Shown here one piece after another: positions 21,690 through 32,604 of a DNA stretch of 64,000 nt. The DNA comes from Stomorhina lunata (taxonomy: Eukaryota; Arthropoda; Insecta; Diptera; Rhiniidae), in the NCBI GenBank assembly GCA_933228675.1, contig OW121742.1, positions 38,601,255-38,665,254 on the forward strand. Reading direction: 5' to 3'. The translations under genes were made by a program, and so were the position numbers. A model generated the notes under the pieces. It had not been told where the DNA came from. It worked only from the letters and a program-made list of their open reading frames with translations, and did no database searches. Each line of letters opens with the position of its first letter. Position 1 is the first letter of the stretch.

Positions 21690-21990
21690 ATTCTTTTTGA
21701 AAATTTTTTTGTCAAACATTTTTCTATAGAAAATTTTTTTGTCAAAAATTTTTCTATAGAAAATTTTTTTGTCAAAAATTTTTCTATAGAAAATTTGTTT
21801 GTCAACAATTTTTCTATGGAAAATTTGTTATAAAAAATTTTCTATGGAACATTTTTTATCGAAAATGTTTCTATATAAAATTTTTTTATCAAAAATTTTT
21901 CTATAGAAAATTTTTTTATTCAAACTTTTTCTATGAAAATTTTTTTATCAAAAATTTTTCTATAGAACATTTTTTGGATTGAAAATATCT
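21690..21990 (-). repeat. Satellite family D, inverted array beyond copy 2
   Basis: About ten units, mostly the TTTTTTTGTCAAAAATTTTT subtype that also closes the array just left of the insert (21310-21400). The insert therefore split a single homogeneous block. Units decay toward 21980. Confidence 0.9.
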
Positions 21991-23317
21991 AAAAAAAAAT
22001 ATAAAAATTTTAAATTGTTTAATATTAGAATTTATTTCTGTTTTGAAAAATTTTCCCAATGTTTACAAAAATAATAGTGTCGTGGCAACAATGTTCGAGA
22101 TTATATTTCTTTGTTCTCTCGAACCATGTATTTTGTTGCTATAAATTGGATTTTGATTTGTTTTTTGCCTATTTTGTTTTTGTCTTTTCTTTAACAAAGC
22201 GACACCAACCAACTCCGTTAACATCCAAATTCCAACTGAATAATTTTAATACTCATTTTCACGAGTTTTATAAATGATCGTGGTATTTACGAAAATTAAA
22301 AAAATGAACCGGCTGCTGGTGGTATGGGCTGTTTACTCCTGGTTATCATACCTAATGTCATAGTGGCGATTGGCAAGACAATTAAAGTTGAGTTGCAATA
22401 CACAATCGAGCCATACGACTTATATACGCAATTTTTAATTTATCCACTAATTTACTTTACATGTTTATATTTAGAATTATGAACCCAAAAGCCAAACTTC
22501 AAAGAAAAGAGACATTTTTCGTTTAATTAAAGAAAATATTTAATTATTTTCATTATCAAAAAAATGCTCATGTCTTCAAAATTAAAATACTTAATCATGC
22601 TTAGACTTTTAAACACTTTACAAACGTTTTAATTATTTATTTTCTTCGATTTTTAACTTGAACTTCGCATTTGTTAATTTGAACATTTTATACTTCCGCC
22701 GTTTGAATATAAAGAAACATTAAAAAAATCGCTTACAACCAAATTACTTAATAAACAACATTTTTAACTTTTTTTAGAGATGCCTTAAGATTTAGATAAA
22801 TTTCTTTAGCTAATGAAGTTTTTTTAATAACTTTTTTATATTCTCTAATGCTAACAAAAACAAAGTACAGTGGGCCTTTCTTTTTATCATGTATAAATAA
22901 AATTTAATTAGCTAATGCTTAAGTTAAGTCATTTCTAACGGTTTTAGATTTTGCTGTAGAGTTAAGTAACTCATCATTATCAAGTTTTTTTTTTTTTTAA
23001 TTTGAAGACAATTATGTTAGGAAAAATTTTAATGGAGTTTAAGTAAACAAAAAAAATTGTTCCTACTCTTAAATACCTCCTACTTGTACTTAATTCGAGT
23101 TTGGATGGCAAAGAACTTGTTGCATGTTTGCGGATGTTTATTAATTTTCTACCTCAGATATAAAAAGTTAATTTGATCTTCATAAAATTTTTATCTTTCT
23201 AAGTTCTTTTAGAAGACATGAGATTTACGTTTAGAGAAATTACAAAATTGAAGAATTTTTAGCAGCAGCAAAGTACAACTATGTTAGATTGAAGATGATA
23301 AAAATAAGAGATTCGAT
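21991..23317. other. Unique AT-rich DNA
   Basis: It holds an inverted copy (22391-22414) of the motif at 17850-17874, and a possible hairpin near 22085-22146 with GTTCGAG/CTCGAAC. An open frame at 22059-22277 is Phe-rich and not coding-like. No gene is supported. Confidence 0.45.
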
Positions 23318-24262
23318 GTCTTAGTCTATGGCTTATTCAATGTCTTAGTGTATGTCTTAGTCTATGTCTTAGTCTATGTCTTAGTCTATGTCTTAGTCTA
23401 TGTCTTAGTCTATGTCTTAGTCTATGTCTTAGTCTATGTCTTAGTCTATGTCTTAGTCTATGTCTTAGTCTATGTCTTAGTCTATGTCTTAGTCTATGTC
23501 TTAGTCTATGTCTTAGTCTATGTCTTAGTCTATGTCTTAGTCTATGTCTTAGTCTATGTCTTAGTCTATGTCTTAGTCTATGTCTTAGTCTATGTCTTAG
23601 TCTATGTCTTAGTCTATGTCTTAATCTATGTCTTAGTGTATGTCTTAGTCTATGTCTTAGTCTATGTCTTAGTCTATGTCTTAGTCTATGTCTTAGTCTA
23701 TGTCTTAGTCTATGTCTTAGTCTATGTCTTAGTCTATGTCTTAGTCTATGTCTTAGTCTATGTCTTAGTCTATGTCTTAGTCTATGTCTTAATCTATATC
23801 TTAGTCTATGTCTTAGTCTATGTCTTAGTCTATGTCTTAGTCTATGTCTTAGTCTATGTCTTAGTCTATGTCTTAGTCTATGTCTTAGTCTATGTCTTAG
23901 TTTATGTCTTAGTCTATGTCTTAGTCTATGTCTTAGTCTATGTCTTAGTCTATGTCTTAGTCTATGTCTTAGTCTATGTCTTAGTCTATGTCTTAGTCTA
24001 TGTCTTAGTCTATGTCTTAGTCTATGTCTTAGTCTATGTCTTAGTCTATGTCTTAGTCTATGTCTTAGTATATGTCTTAGTCTATGTCTTAGTCTATGTC
24101 TTAGTCTATGTCTTAGTCTATGTCTTAGTCTATGTCTTAGTCTATGTCTTAGTCTATGTCTATGTCTTACTCTATGTCTTAGTCTATGTCTTAGTCTATG
24201 TCTTAGTCTATGTCTTATTCAATGTCTTAGTGTATGACTTAGTCTATGTCTTACTTTGGACC
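23318..24262 (+). repeat. 12-bp minisatellite (TATGTCTTAGTC)n
   Basis: About 77 copies, nearly identical, with a few variants (ATC, GTG, one 6-bp slip near 24157). The period is a multiple of three, so one frame stays open for 307 codons as a Tyr-Val-Leu-Val repeat. Two other frames (Cys-Leu-Ser-Leu forward, Leu-Arg-His-Arg reverse) are also largely free of stops. No signal peptide, flanking exon or promoter was seen, so it is treated as non-coding. Confidence 0.95.
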
Positions 24263-24335
24263 ATATCTTAGTGTAAACTAGTGGGACAATTGGTAATTTT
24301 TTTCAAAACTATTTTGATTTTGTAAAAATTACGTA

Positions 24336-25064
24336 CACTCAGGATATTATGTAAGTAAAATTAACTAAAATAGTAATTTGAAATGAATGAATATTCATTT
24401 AAAAACCGGTCAACTGATTTTTCATTCAAATTCAATAAATATTTCATTTAAATTTAACTGGCAAATATTTAAACTACATTTTCAGTTTTAAAAACGGAAT
24501 ATTCAGTTGTTTTCAAAAAAATTACTGAAAAAAATTTAAACTACATTTTTAGTATAAAAAACGGAAATTTTCATTTATTTTTAAAAAATTGAATGGTAAA
24601 AAACTACGTAAAATTTCCGTAAAACGGACAATTTTCATTTGTTTTGTGATTAACTTAACATAAAAGACGAAACCATAAAAAGGTTATATCCTTTAAGGCA
24701 TAAAAAAACCAAACAGACAAAACAAAGTTTGTTGTTTGCTTAGGCCATACTCCGTGATAGGCGGCCAGTATTATAAAAAGTTTCTTCAGTAGGCAAACCT
24801 AAGATACTTAAGGAAAACCAATAATTAAACAAATACGAATTATATTTGATACAATAATTGAAAAAATTTATAAAAACTAAACAACTGATATTTTCAAATG
24901 TTACGGATTTTCAGTATTTTTTTGTAGGTTGTTTTTTAAACAAATGTATAGATATGTTAAAAATCAATTTTCATGTAAATTTAAATGAATTTTCATTTGA
25001 AAACAACATAAACGTAAATTTCCTAAACAACATACAATCAGTTACTGTAATAATTTCCTGAGTG
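24336..25064. mobile_element. TA-flanked inverted-repeat element (MITE-like), 729 bp
   Basis: The left end CACTCAGGATATTATGTAAG and the inverted right end CACTCAGGAAATTATTACAG agree at 19 of the first 23 positions. Both ends are directly flanked by TA (24334-24335 and 25065-25066), the target duplication typical of Tc1/mariner-type transposons. The interior is AT-rich with diverged repeats of TTTTCATTT and AAAACGGA motifs and a small GC-richer patch at 24730-24770. There is no transposase frame, so it would be non-autonomous. Confidence 0.6.
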
Positions 25065-25066
25065 TA

Positions 25067-25690
25067 ATATTTAAAAAATAAGAATTATTTATTTTAATTA
25101 ATTTTATCAGATTTCGAATAAATACAAGTTTTCTGAATTTTAAAACTTTTTCTATTCTTTTATTCTTGCAGATTTCTTTTCATATTATTCACATTTCGTT
25201 AAAACATAATTTCGACATTTATAAGAATGTGAGGCAGGTCATTTCTAATATCTCCAAATTTACATAATTTCATTTGAATGAAAAGAAAAGTTTTGAATAT
25301 TTTATTGATTAAATTCGAATGCATCGATTTGCTTATATTTATTGAAAAGAAAAGTAAATTTTATTTTAAATAGAAAGTGATTTTTTCTTTCTTTATAGTC
25401 AGCAATAATCAAAAAATATCTTTAAAACAATAAAATTATGCAGCGCTAAGTTATTTTATAGCAACTATTAGTATAATTATTTCACGTATTAAAAATTTTA
25501 TTACCAAATAATAAAAAAATCTAGCTGGTAATTGAATATGATTTGAAAAAAAAAATTCATAAGAAAACAACAAAAAGGAAAAATTTTAATAAATGCATTA
25601 TACGTTACTAAAAACAAAAATAGGTTATTTTAAAAATTTGTTGTTTTTCTCATAGGTTTTTTTTCTACAATATCTTATTTTTTAAAATAA
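25067..25690. other. Unique AT-rich DNA, nothing recognised
   Basis: No open frames, RNA genes or repeats beyond simple A/T runs were seen. Confidence 0.5.
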
Positions 25691-25694
25691 ATTT

Positions 25695-27735
25695 TTCAAA
25701 AATTTTCCATTTTTCTACAGGAATTTTTTCAAAAATTTCCTATTTTTATAGGAAATTTTTCAAAAATTTCATATTTTTATAGGAAATTTTTTGAAAAATT
25801 TCCTATAAAAATAGGAATTTTACAGGAAATTTTTCAAAAATTTCCTATTTTTACAGGAAATTTTTCAAAAATTTCCTATTTTTATAGGAAATTTTTCAAA
25901 AATTTCCTATTTTTATAGGAAATTTTTCAAAAAATTCCTATTTTTATAGGAAATTTTTCAAAAAATTCCTATTTTTATAGGAAATTTTTCAAAAAATTCC
26001 TATTTTTATAGGAAATTTTTCAAAAAATTTCAATTTTTATAGGAAATTTTTCAAAAAATTCCTATTTCTATAGGAAATTTTTCAAAAATTTCCTATTTTT
26101 ATATGAAATTTTTCAAAAATTTCCTATTTTTATAGGAAATTTTTCAAAAAATTCCTATTTTTATAGGAAATTTTTCAAAAAATTCCTATTTTTATAGGAA
26201 ATTTTTCAAAAAATTCCTATTTTTATAGGAAATTTTTCAAAAAATTCCTATTTTTATAGGAAATTTTTCAAAAAATTCCTATTTTTATAGGAAATTTTTC
26301 AAAAAATTCCTATTTTTATAGGAAATTTTTCAAAAAATTCCTATTTTTATAGGAAATTTTTCAAAAATTTCCTCTTTTTATAGGAAAATTTTCAAAAATT
26401 TCCTCTTTTTATAGGAAATTTTTCAAAAATTTCCTATTTTTATAGGAAATTTTTCAAAAATTTCCTCTTTTTATAGGAAATTTTTCAAAAATTTCCTATT
26501 TTTATAGGAAATTTTTCAAAAATTTCCTATTTTTATAGGAAATTTTTCAAAAATTTCCTATTTTTATAGGAAATTTTTCAAAAATTTCCTATTTTTATAG
26601 GAAATTTTTCAAAAATTTCCTATTTTTATAGGAAATTTTTCAAAAATTTCCTATTTTTATAGGAAATTTTTCAAAAATCTCCTATTTTTATAGGAAATTT
26701 TTCAAAAATTTCCTATTTTTATAGGAAATTTTTCAAAAATTTCCTATTTTTATAGGAAATTTTTCAAAAATTTCCTATTTTTATAGGAAATTTTTCAAAA
26801 ATTTCCTATTTTTATAGGAAATTTTTCAAAAATTTCCTATTTTTATAGGAAATTTTTCAAAAATTTCCTATTTTTATAGGAAATTTTTTGAAAAATTCCT
26901 ATTTTTATAGGAAATTTTTCAAAAAATTCTTATTTTTATAAGAAATTTTTCAAAAAATTCTTATTTTTATAGGAAATTTTTCAAAAAATTCCTATTTTAT
27001 AGGAAATTTTTCAAAAAATTCCTATTTTATAGGAAATTTTTAAAAAAATTCCTATTTTTATAGGAAATTTTTCAAAAAATTCCTATTTTTATAGGAAATT
27101 TTTCAAAAAATTCCTATTTTTATAGGAAGTTTTTCAAAAAATTCCTATTTTTATAGGAAGTTTTTCAAAAAATTCCTATTTTTATAGGAAATTTTTCAAA
27201 AAATTCCTATTTTTATAGGAAATTTTTCAAAAAATTCCTATTTTTACAGGAAATTTTTCAAAAAATTCCTATTTTTATAGGAAAATTTTCAAAAAATTCC
27301 TATTCTTATAGGAACATTTTCAAAAGATTCCTATTCTTATAGGAACATTTTCAAAAGATTCCTATTCTTATAGGAAATTTTTCAAAAATTTCCTATTTTT
27401 ATAGGAAATTTTTCAAAAATTTCCTATTTTTATAGGAAATTTTTCAAAAATTTCCTATTTTTATAGGAAATTTTTCAAAAATTTCCTATTTTTATAGGAA
27501 ATTTTTCAAAAATTTCCTATTTTTATAGGAAATTTTTCAAAAATTTCCTATTTTTATAGGAAATTTTTCAAGTTTCCTATTTTTATAGGAAGTTTTTCAA
27601 AAATTTCCTATTTTTATAGGAAGTTTTTCAAAAATTTCCTATTTTTATAGGAAATTTTTCAAAAATTTCCTATTTTTATAGGAAATTTTTCAAAAATTTC
27701 GTATTTTTATAGAAGTTTTTTAAAAAAATTGTATT
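25695..27735 (-). repeat. Satellite family E, 31-bp array
   Basis: About 65 units of AGGAAATTTTTCAAAAATTTCCT plus ATTTTTAT-type linker. The first part is an 11-bp-arm palindrome around a single C and the linker joins CCTAT/ATAGG arms, so the whole unit can fold. Subtypes CAAAAATTTCC and CAAAAAATTCC alternate in blocks. A short inverted segment lies at 25780-25815. Orientation is defined by the central C (minus) or G (plus). Confidence 0.95.
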
Positions 27736-28270
27736 TTCAAAAATTTATATCTTATAAAGTACTAAAAATAACTTTTATCAGTTTTAATTTTTTCACTTGA
27801 AAATGAAGCCAATACTTAATAAACCAAAAGTATATAAAAGTTAAAAAAATGTAAAAAAAAAATAATTTCAATATCTTCTATGATTAGCCCTAATACTGTA
27901 GGTAAAGCTGACTGCTTACTCATAGCCTATAAGTAGACGTCAGTCAGTCAATAATACCTCCATGGCTAGTTTTCAAGTTATTTGAGTAGCTATTAACACG
28001 GGCGTGAAGGCAAAGAAAAAAGTAAATAGAAAAATTGTAGAAAAAAAAACTCAAAAAGATTTTAATTTCATTAAAGAAATGTAGACAATGATTTCAACAT
28101 TACAAATACTTATGAATTTGTACTTAATTTATTTTTTACTTTTATATGTAAAATACTACGTCTCACCATAAAAAGAAACTTCGTACGATTTTAGCTGGTA
28201 AATCGTGAGCTTTAACATAAGTGGAAATAAAAATGTTGTCCCTTTCACTAAGTACCTAACATATACGAAG
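27736..28270. other. Unique DNA between E array and mini-me-like element
   Basis: It contains a small imperfect hairpin near 27910-27950 (TGACTG...CAGTCA). No gene is visible. Confidence 0.4.
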
Positions 28271-29064
28271 ACAAGTAAGAAAGCGCTATAGTCGGTCAAC
28301 CCGACCATACGATACCCTTCACCACTAAGGTCAAAGGTGTTATTTTTCCTGTATAAAGACAAATATTTGCTAAATTTTGCCATCATACAAACATTTTCTC
28401 AAAACGTATATATTCAACCTGTTTCCGTCATTTGGACTTATATGAGAGCTAGGGTCAAATGTGGACCGATTATCTCGAAATTTGGCAAATTGATTACAGT
28501 TGTTACAAAAATTATGTAAAAATAAACTCAAAATTTTCATTATCTTTAGATTTACGAGCGTTTTAGTGATTTTTTGTTTCATTTAGTGCGTTTTTGAAGA
28601 AGAGTTTGTATGGGAGCTATGGTCAAATGTGGACCGATTTCAACGAAATTTGGTACAGTGATTTAAGTTTACATAAGCAGTATCTGTTTTAAATTTCATG
28701 AAAAAATATTGATATTTGTGGCCAATATAGCAATTCCGGGAAGTGGGACCTATGGGAGGTACCATAAATAATGGACCGATTTTGACCAATTTCAATAGCC
28801 ATGGTCCCATTATCAAAAAAATTATCTGTGCCAAATTTCATCAAATTATCTTTAGAATTGCGACCTGTAGTTTGATTACAAGGTTTACATGGGGGTCCAG
28901 CCAGCCAGCCAGACGGACGGACGGACATCGCTAAATCGACTCAGAAAGTGATTCTAAGTCTATTGGTATACTAAAAGGTGGTTCTAAGACAAATATTTCT
29001 ATGCGTTACAAACATCAGCACAAACTTATAATACCCTTTCCACCTATGGTGGTGAAGGGTATAA
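28271..29064 (+). mobile_element. mini-me/DINE-like non-autonomous element
   Basis: The left end carries GCTATAGTCGG and GATACCCTTCACCACTA (28311-28327). The right end carries GGTGGTGAAGGGTAT, which is inverted to it and also forms a terminal hairpin with ATACCCTTTCCACC (29031-29062). Internally, a segment with GGTCAAATGTGGACCGATT occurs twice (about 28446 and 28624). A CCAGCCAGCC/GACGGACGGACG tract (28895-28927) is followed by the core ATCGCTAAATCGACTCAG. Dipteran mini-me and DINE-type elements have such a (GTCY)n tract and core; a 3' hairpin fits a Helitron-like origin. The family assignment is from memory of general features. Confidence 0.55.
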
Positions 29065-29270
29065 CAATATTAAGGTGTTGGAAGTTTTCATGGTACCAAC
29101 GAAGCGTCTTAAATGTTGACCAGAGATTTTCTTATACTTAATTGTATCATGTGAGAAATTTGAAACCCAACTACATAAAACTTATGGAGTACTTACATCA
29201 TGTAACGGCTTAGGTAGGAATGACTAAGTGTTTCTACATATATGTATATTAGGGTAGTACTTTTTCCTAT

Positions 29271-29815
29271 AATTTTTGAACAATTTCCTACAAAAATAAA
29301 AAAATTTTGAAAAATTTCCTATAAAAATAGGAAAATTTTTGAAAAATGTCCGATAAAAATAGGAAATTTTTGAAAAATTAGCTTTAAATAAAGGAAATTT
29401 TTAAAAAATTTCCTACAAAAAAAATTTTTTTGAAAAATTTCCTATAAAAATAGGAAACTTTTGAAAAATTTCCTATAAAAATAAGAAATTTTTAAAAATG
29501 TTCCTATAAAATTTCTTAATTAATTTTTAAAAAATTTCCTATAAAATTAAGAAATTTTTAAAAAATTTCCTATAAAAATAAGAAATTTTTAAAAAATTTC
29601 ATTTAAAAATAATAAATTTTTAAAAAATTTCCTATAAAAATAAGAAATTTTAAAAAAATTTCCTATAAAAATAAGAAATTTTTGAAAAATTTCCTATAAA
29701 AATAAGAAATTTTTGAAAAATTTCCTATAAAAATAAGAAATTTTTGAAAAATTTCCTATAAAAATAAGAAATTTTTGAAAAGTTTCCTATAAATATAAGA
29801 AATTAATGAAAAATT
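29271..29815 (+). repeat. Satellite family E, short array
   Basis: About 17 units in the orientation opposite to 25695-27735, with CCTATAAAAATAAGAAATTT and TTTTTGAAAAATTT modules. The edges are degenerate. With the array at 25.7-27.7 kb it forms an inverted pair around the mini-me-like element. Confidence 0.92.
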
Positions 29816-30204
29816 AAAACAAAATAAATTATTTTTCCAGAGTATTTGAGTTGCCCTAATTAATGATGTCCAACCACCAAATCCAATATTTTACCATTTG
29901 ACCAATTTACTTTATTTCACATTTTATTCAAGCTTCTTTGATTATGATGATAGCTATAGTTTTTCATAAAATAAAGTGTAAAATGTTGTCGACACAAAAC
30001 TTTTCATTGTTTCAAGTTGATAACATATGAGTGCACAAATCATATACAAAAAAAAAAGGTAAATCACTGTAACCGATATGTAATTTAAATTACAAAAACA
30101 AAAATTACAACATTTATATGATTTGAGAAAAAAACCCACTCAATTATTTCAAACAATTTACGATGTACTTAAGCATTAGCCATAGATTGAGGGATTTTCT
30201 AGAG
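29816..30204. other. Unique AT-rich DNA, nothing recognised
   Basis: No gene supported. A 61-codon minus-strand frame at 29954-30139 has no recognisable features. Confidence 0.45.
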
Positions 30205-31585
30205 AATTTAGAAAAGTTAAAGATTGATTAAGTTCTCTATAGAAAAGTTGACGATCGTTTAAGTTCTCTATAGAAAAGTTGACGATCGTTCAAGTTTTCA
30301 ATAGAAAAGTTGACGATCGTTTAAGTTTTTTATAGAAAAGTTGACGATCGTTTAAGTTTTCTATAGAAAAGTTGACGATCGTTTAAGTTTTCTATAGAAA
30401 AGTTGGCGATCGTTCAAGTTTTCTATAGAAAAGTTGACGATCTTTTAAGTTTTGTATAGAAAAGTTGACGATCGTTCAAGTTTTCTATAGAAAAGTTGAA
30501 GATCGTTCAAGTTTTCTATAGAAAAGTTGACGATCTTTTAAGTTTTCTATAGAAAAGTTGACGATCTTTTAAGTTTTCTATAGAAAAGTTGACGATCGTT
30601 CAAGTTTTCTATAGAAAAGTTGATGATCGTTCAAGTTTTCTATAGAAAAGTTGACGATCTTTTAAGTTTTCTATAGAAAAGTTGACGATCGTTCAAGTTT
30701 TCCATAGAAAAGTTGACGATCGTTCAAGTTTTCTATAGAAAAGTTGACGATCGTTCAAGTTTTCTATAGAAAAGTTGACGATCGTTCAAGTTTTCTATAG
30801 AAAAGTTGACGATCGTTCAAGTTTTCTATAGAAAAGTTGACGATAGTTCAAGTTTTCTATAGAAAAGTTGACGATCGTTCAAGTTTTCTATAGAAAAGTT
30901 GACGATCGTTCAAGTTTTCTATAGAAAAGTTGACGATCGTTCAAGTTTTCTATAGAAAAGTTGACGATCGTTCAAGTTTTCTATAGAAAAGTTGACGATC
31001 GTTCAAGTTTTCTATAGAAAAGTTGACGATCGTTCAAGTTTTCTATAGAAAAGTTGACGATCGTTCAAGTTTTCTATAGAAAAGTTGACGATCGTTCAAG
31101 TTATCTATAGAAAAGTTGACGATCGTTCAAGTTATCTATAGAAATGTTGACGATCGTTCAAGTTATCTATAGAAAAGTTGACGATCGTTCAAGTTATCTG
31201 TAGAAATGTTGACGATCGTTCAAGTTTTTTATAGAAAAGTTGACGATCGTTCAAGTTTTCTATAGAAAAGTTGACGATCGTCTTAGTTTTCTATAGAAAA
31301 GTTGACGATCGTCTTAGTTTTCTATAGAAAAGTTGACGATCGTCTTAGTTTTATATAGAAAAGTTGACGATCGTCTTAGTTTTCTATAGAAAAAATGACG
31401 ATCGTCTTATTTTTCTATAGAAAAAATTACGATCGTCTTAGTTTTCTATAGGAAAGTTAACGATCGTCTTAGTTTTCTTTAGAAAAGTTAACGATCGTCT
31501 TAGTTTTCTATAGAAAAGTTAACAGTCGTCTTAGTTTTTTAAAGAAAAGTTGAGGATCGCTCTAAGTTTTGTTTAAAAAAGTTTA
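30205..31585 (+). repeat. Satellite family A, 31-bp array
   Basis: About 44 units: GTTGACGATCGTTCAAG plus TTTTCTATAGAAAA. Subtypes are ordered along the array: TTTAAG and TTCAAG mixed at the left, TTCAAG in the middle (30690-31260), and GACGATCGTCTTAG at the right (31270-31500), where a full 10-bp palindrome is regained. The last units decay. Confidence 0.95.
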
Positions 31586-32604
31586 GCGAAAGCTCTATTT
31601 TACTTTAAATGGGTGAAGCTTTCTACAGTAGATTCCAAGAATATTCGTTTATTTATTTTTATTATGATTCTTAACAAAGTAAAGTATTAAATTTTCTAGT
31701 GCTATTGTTAATTGTTGTAAATGTTGTATAGATTTGTGCAATTTTATTACCTTGTCATTTTTTACACTCTAGTTTTTTTTTTTTTTTTTTGCAAATACAT
31801 TTGTTATCTTACATATATTAACTGGAAACATAAGTACGAGTTTATATAGCAATTTTGCCATTTTTCTATTTTTATCATATAAATATTTCAAAATTATTTC
31901 CTTACACTATTAATTAAATTTAAACAACAAAATACATTTCCAATTAAAAACCGACAGAAAGACAGACAACAGAAATGACCAATTTAATGATTGTCATTTT
32001 TAAAGTGTTAAAATTTATATATTAAAAAATAATAAAACAACAAAAGAAAAAGACAAAAACTTATGAAATCTTTTTTATTTCTATAATTCTGCGAATCACT
32101 ATGAATAGTAATTTTTGTGATTTGGTGAATTCATTCACTCACATTTTTTATTCAGTTTTGATTGGTCATATCAACTGTCACTTTCTCTAGAATTGAGAAA
32201 AAATTTACAAAGTTTTATATATAAAATAAATATACAATAAATGAAAAAAAAGTAATTAAACAAAAACCTATGAAGAAATAAAATGTTAATAAATTATTGA
32301 ATTTAAATTAAAATTGTTATTAAGAAAACCTAAAATTGCGCCAAAGGCACCGAAAGAGCTTTGTAATCATTTTTTGTCTTATTTAAACGTGATGTAAATG
32401 TAATGGCATTTTTAAAAATGTTGATTTCAAAGATTTACAACTAACTTTATGTTTAGTCATAATTAAGTTATTTTTAAATGAAATTCTTGGTAAATCTTTT
32501 ATTAATGACTAGAAAAACCCTTACGCCTTGCAGCAACAAATTACAATTATGCAATTAAAAAATTTACACATAATGAAAACCATTTTAAACACGTATTGAA
32601 ATTT
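31586..32604. other. Unique AT-rich DNA, nothing recognised
   Basis: Single-copy AT-rich sequence with an 18-base T-run near 31772. There are no supported coding or RNA features. Confidence 0.5.

Larger units (their letters stand above)
14217..21990. mobile_element. Foldback-like structure with satellite arms
   Basis: Two family D arrays lie in opposite orientation around a 2.4-kb spacer (16187-18569). They also share about 80 bp of non-satellite sequence at their inner edges: 16105-16186 matches the reverse complement of 18570-18650, both containing ATGGAGTAGAAAACTTTT and CACATTGAAAA. So the arms descend from one inverted duplication, not from independent arrays. Drosophila FB elements have long inverted ends made of short tandem repeats, including 31-bp ones. 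The similarity is in architecture only; no transposase and no outer ends or target duplication were found. Confidence 0.4.

Noticed and set aside
25695..27735. MEF2 or CArG binding site clusters in CCTATTTTTATAGG
   Set aside because: Spacing between CTA and TAG is six bases, not four, and the CC-GG interval is ten, not six, so neither consensus is met.
28156..28934. Several short open frames on both strands
   Set aside because: All lie in or overlap the mini-me-like non-coding element.
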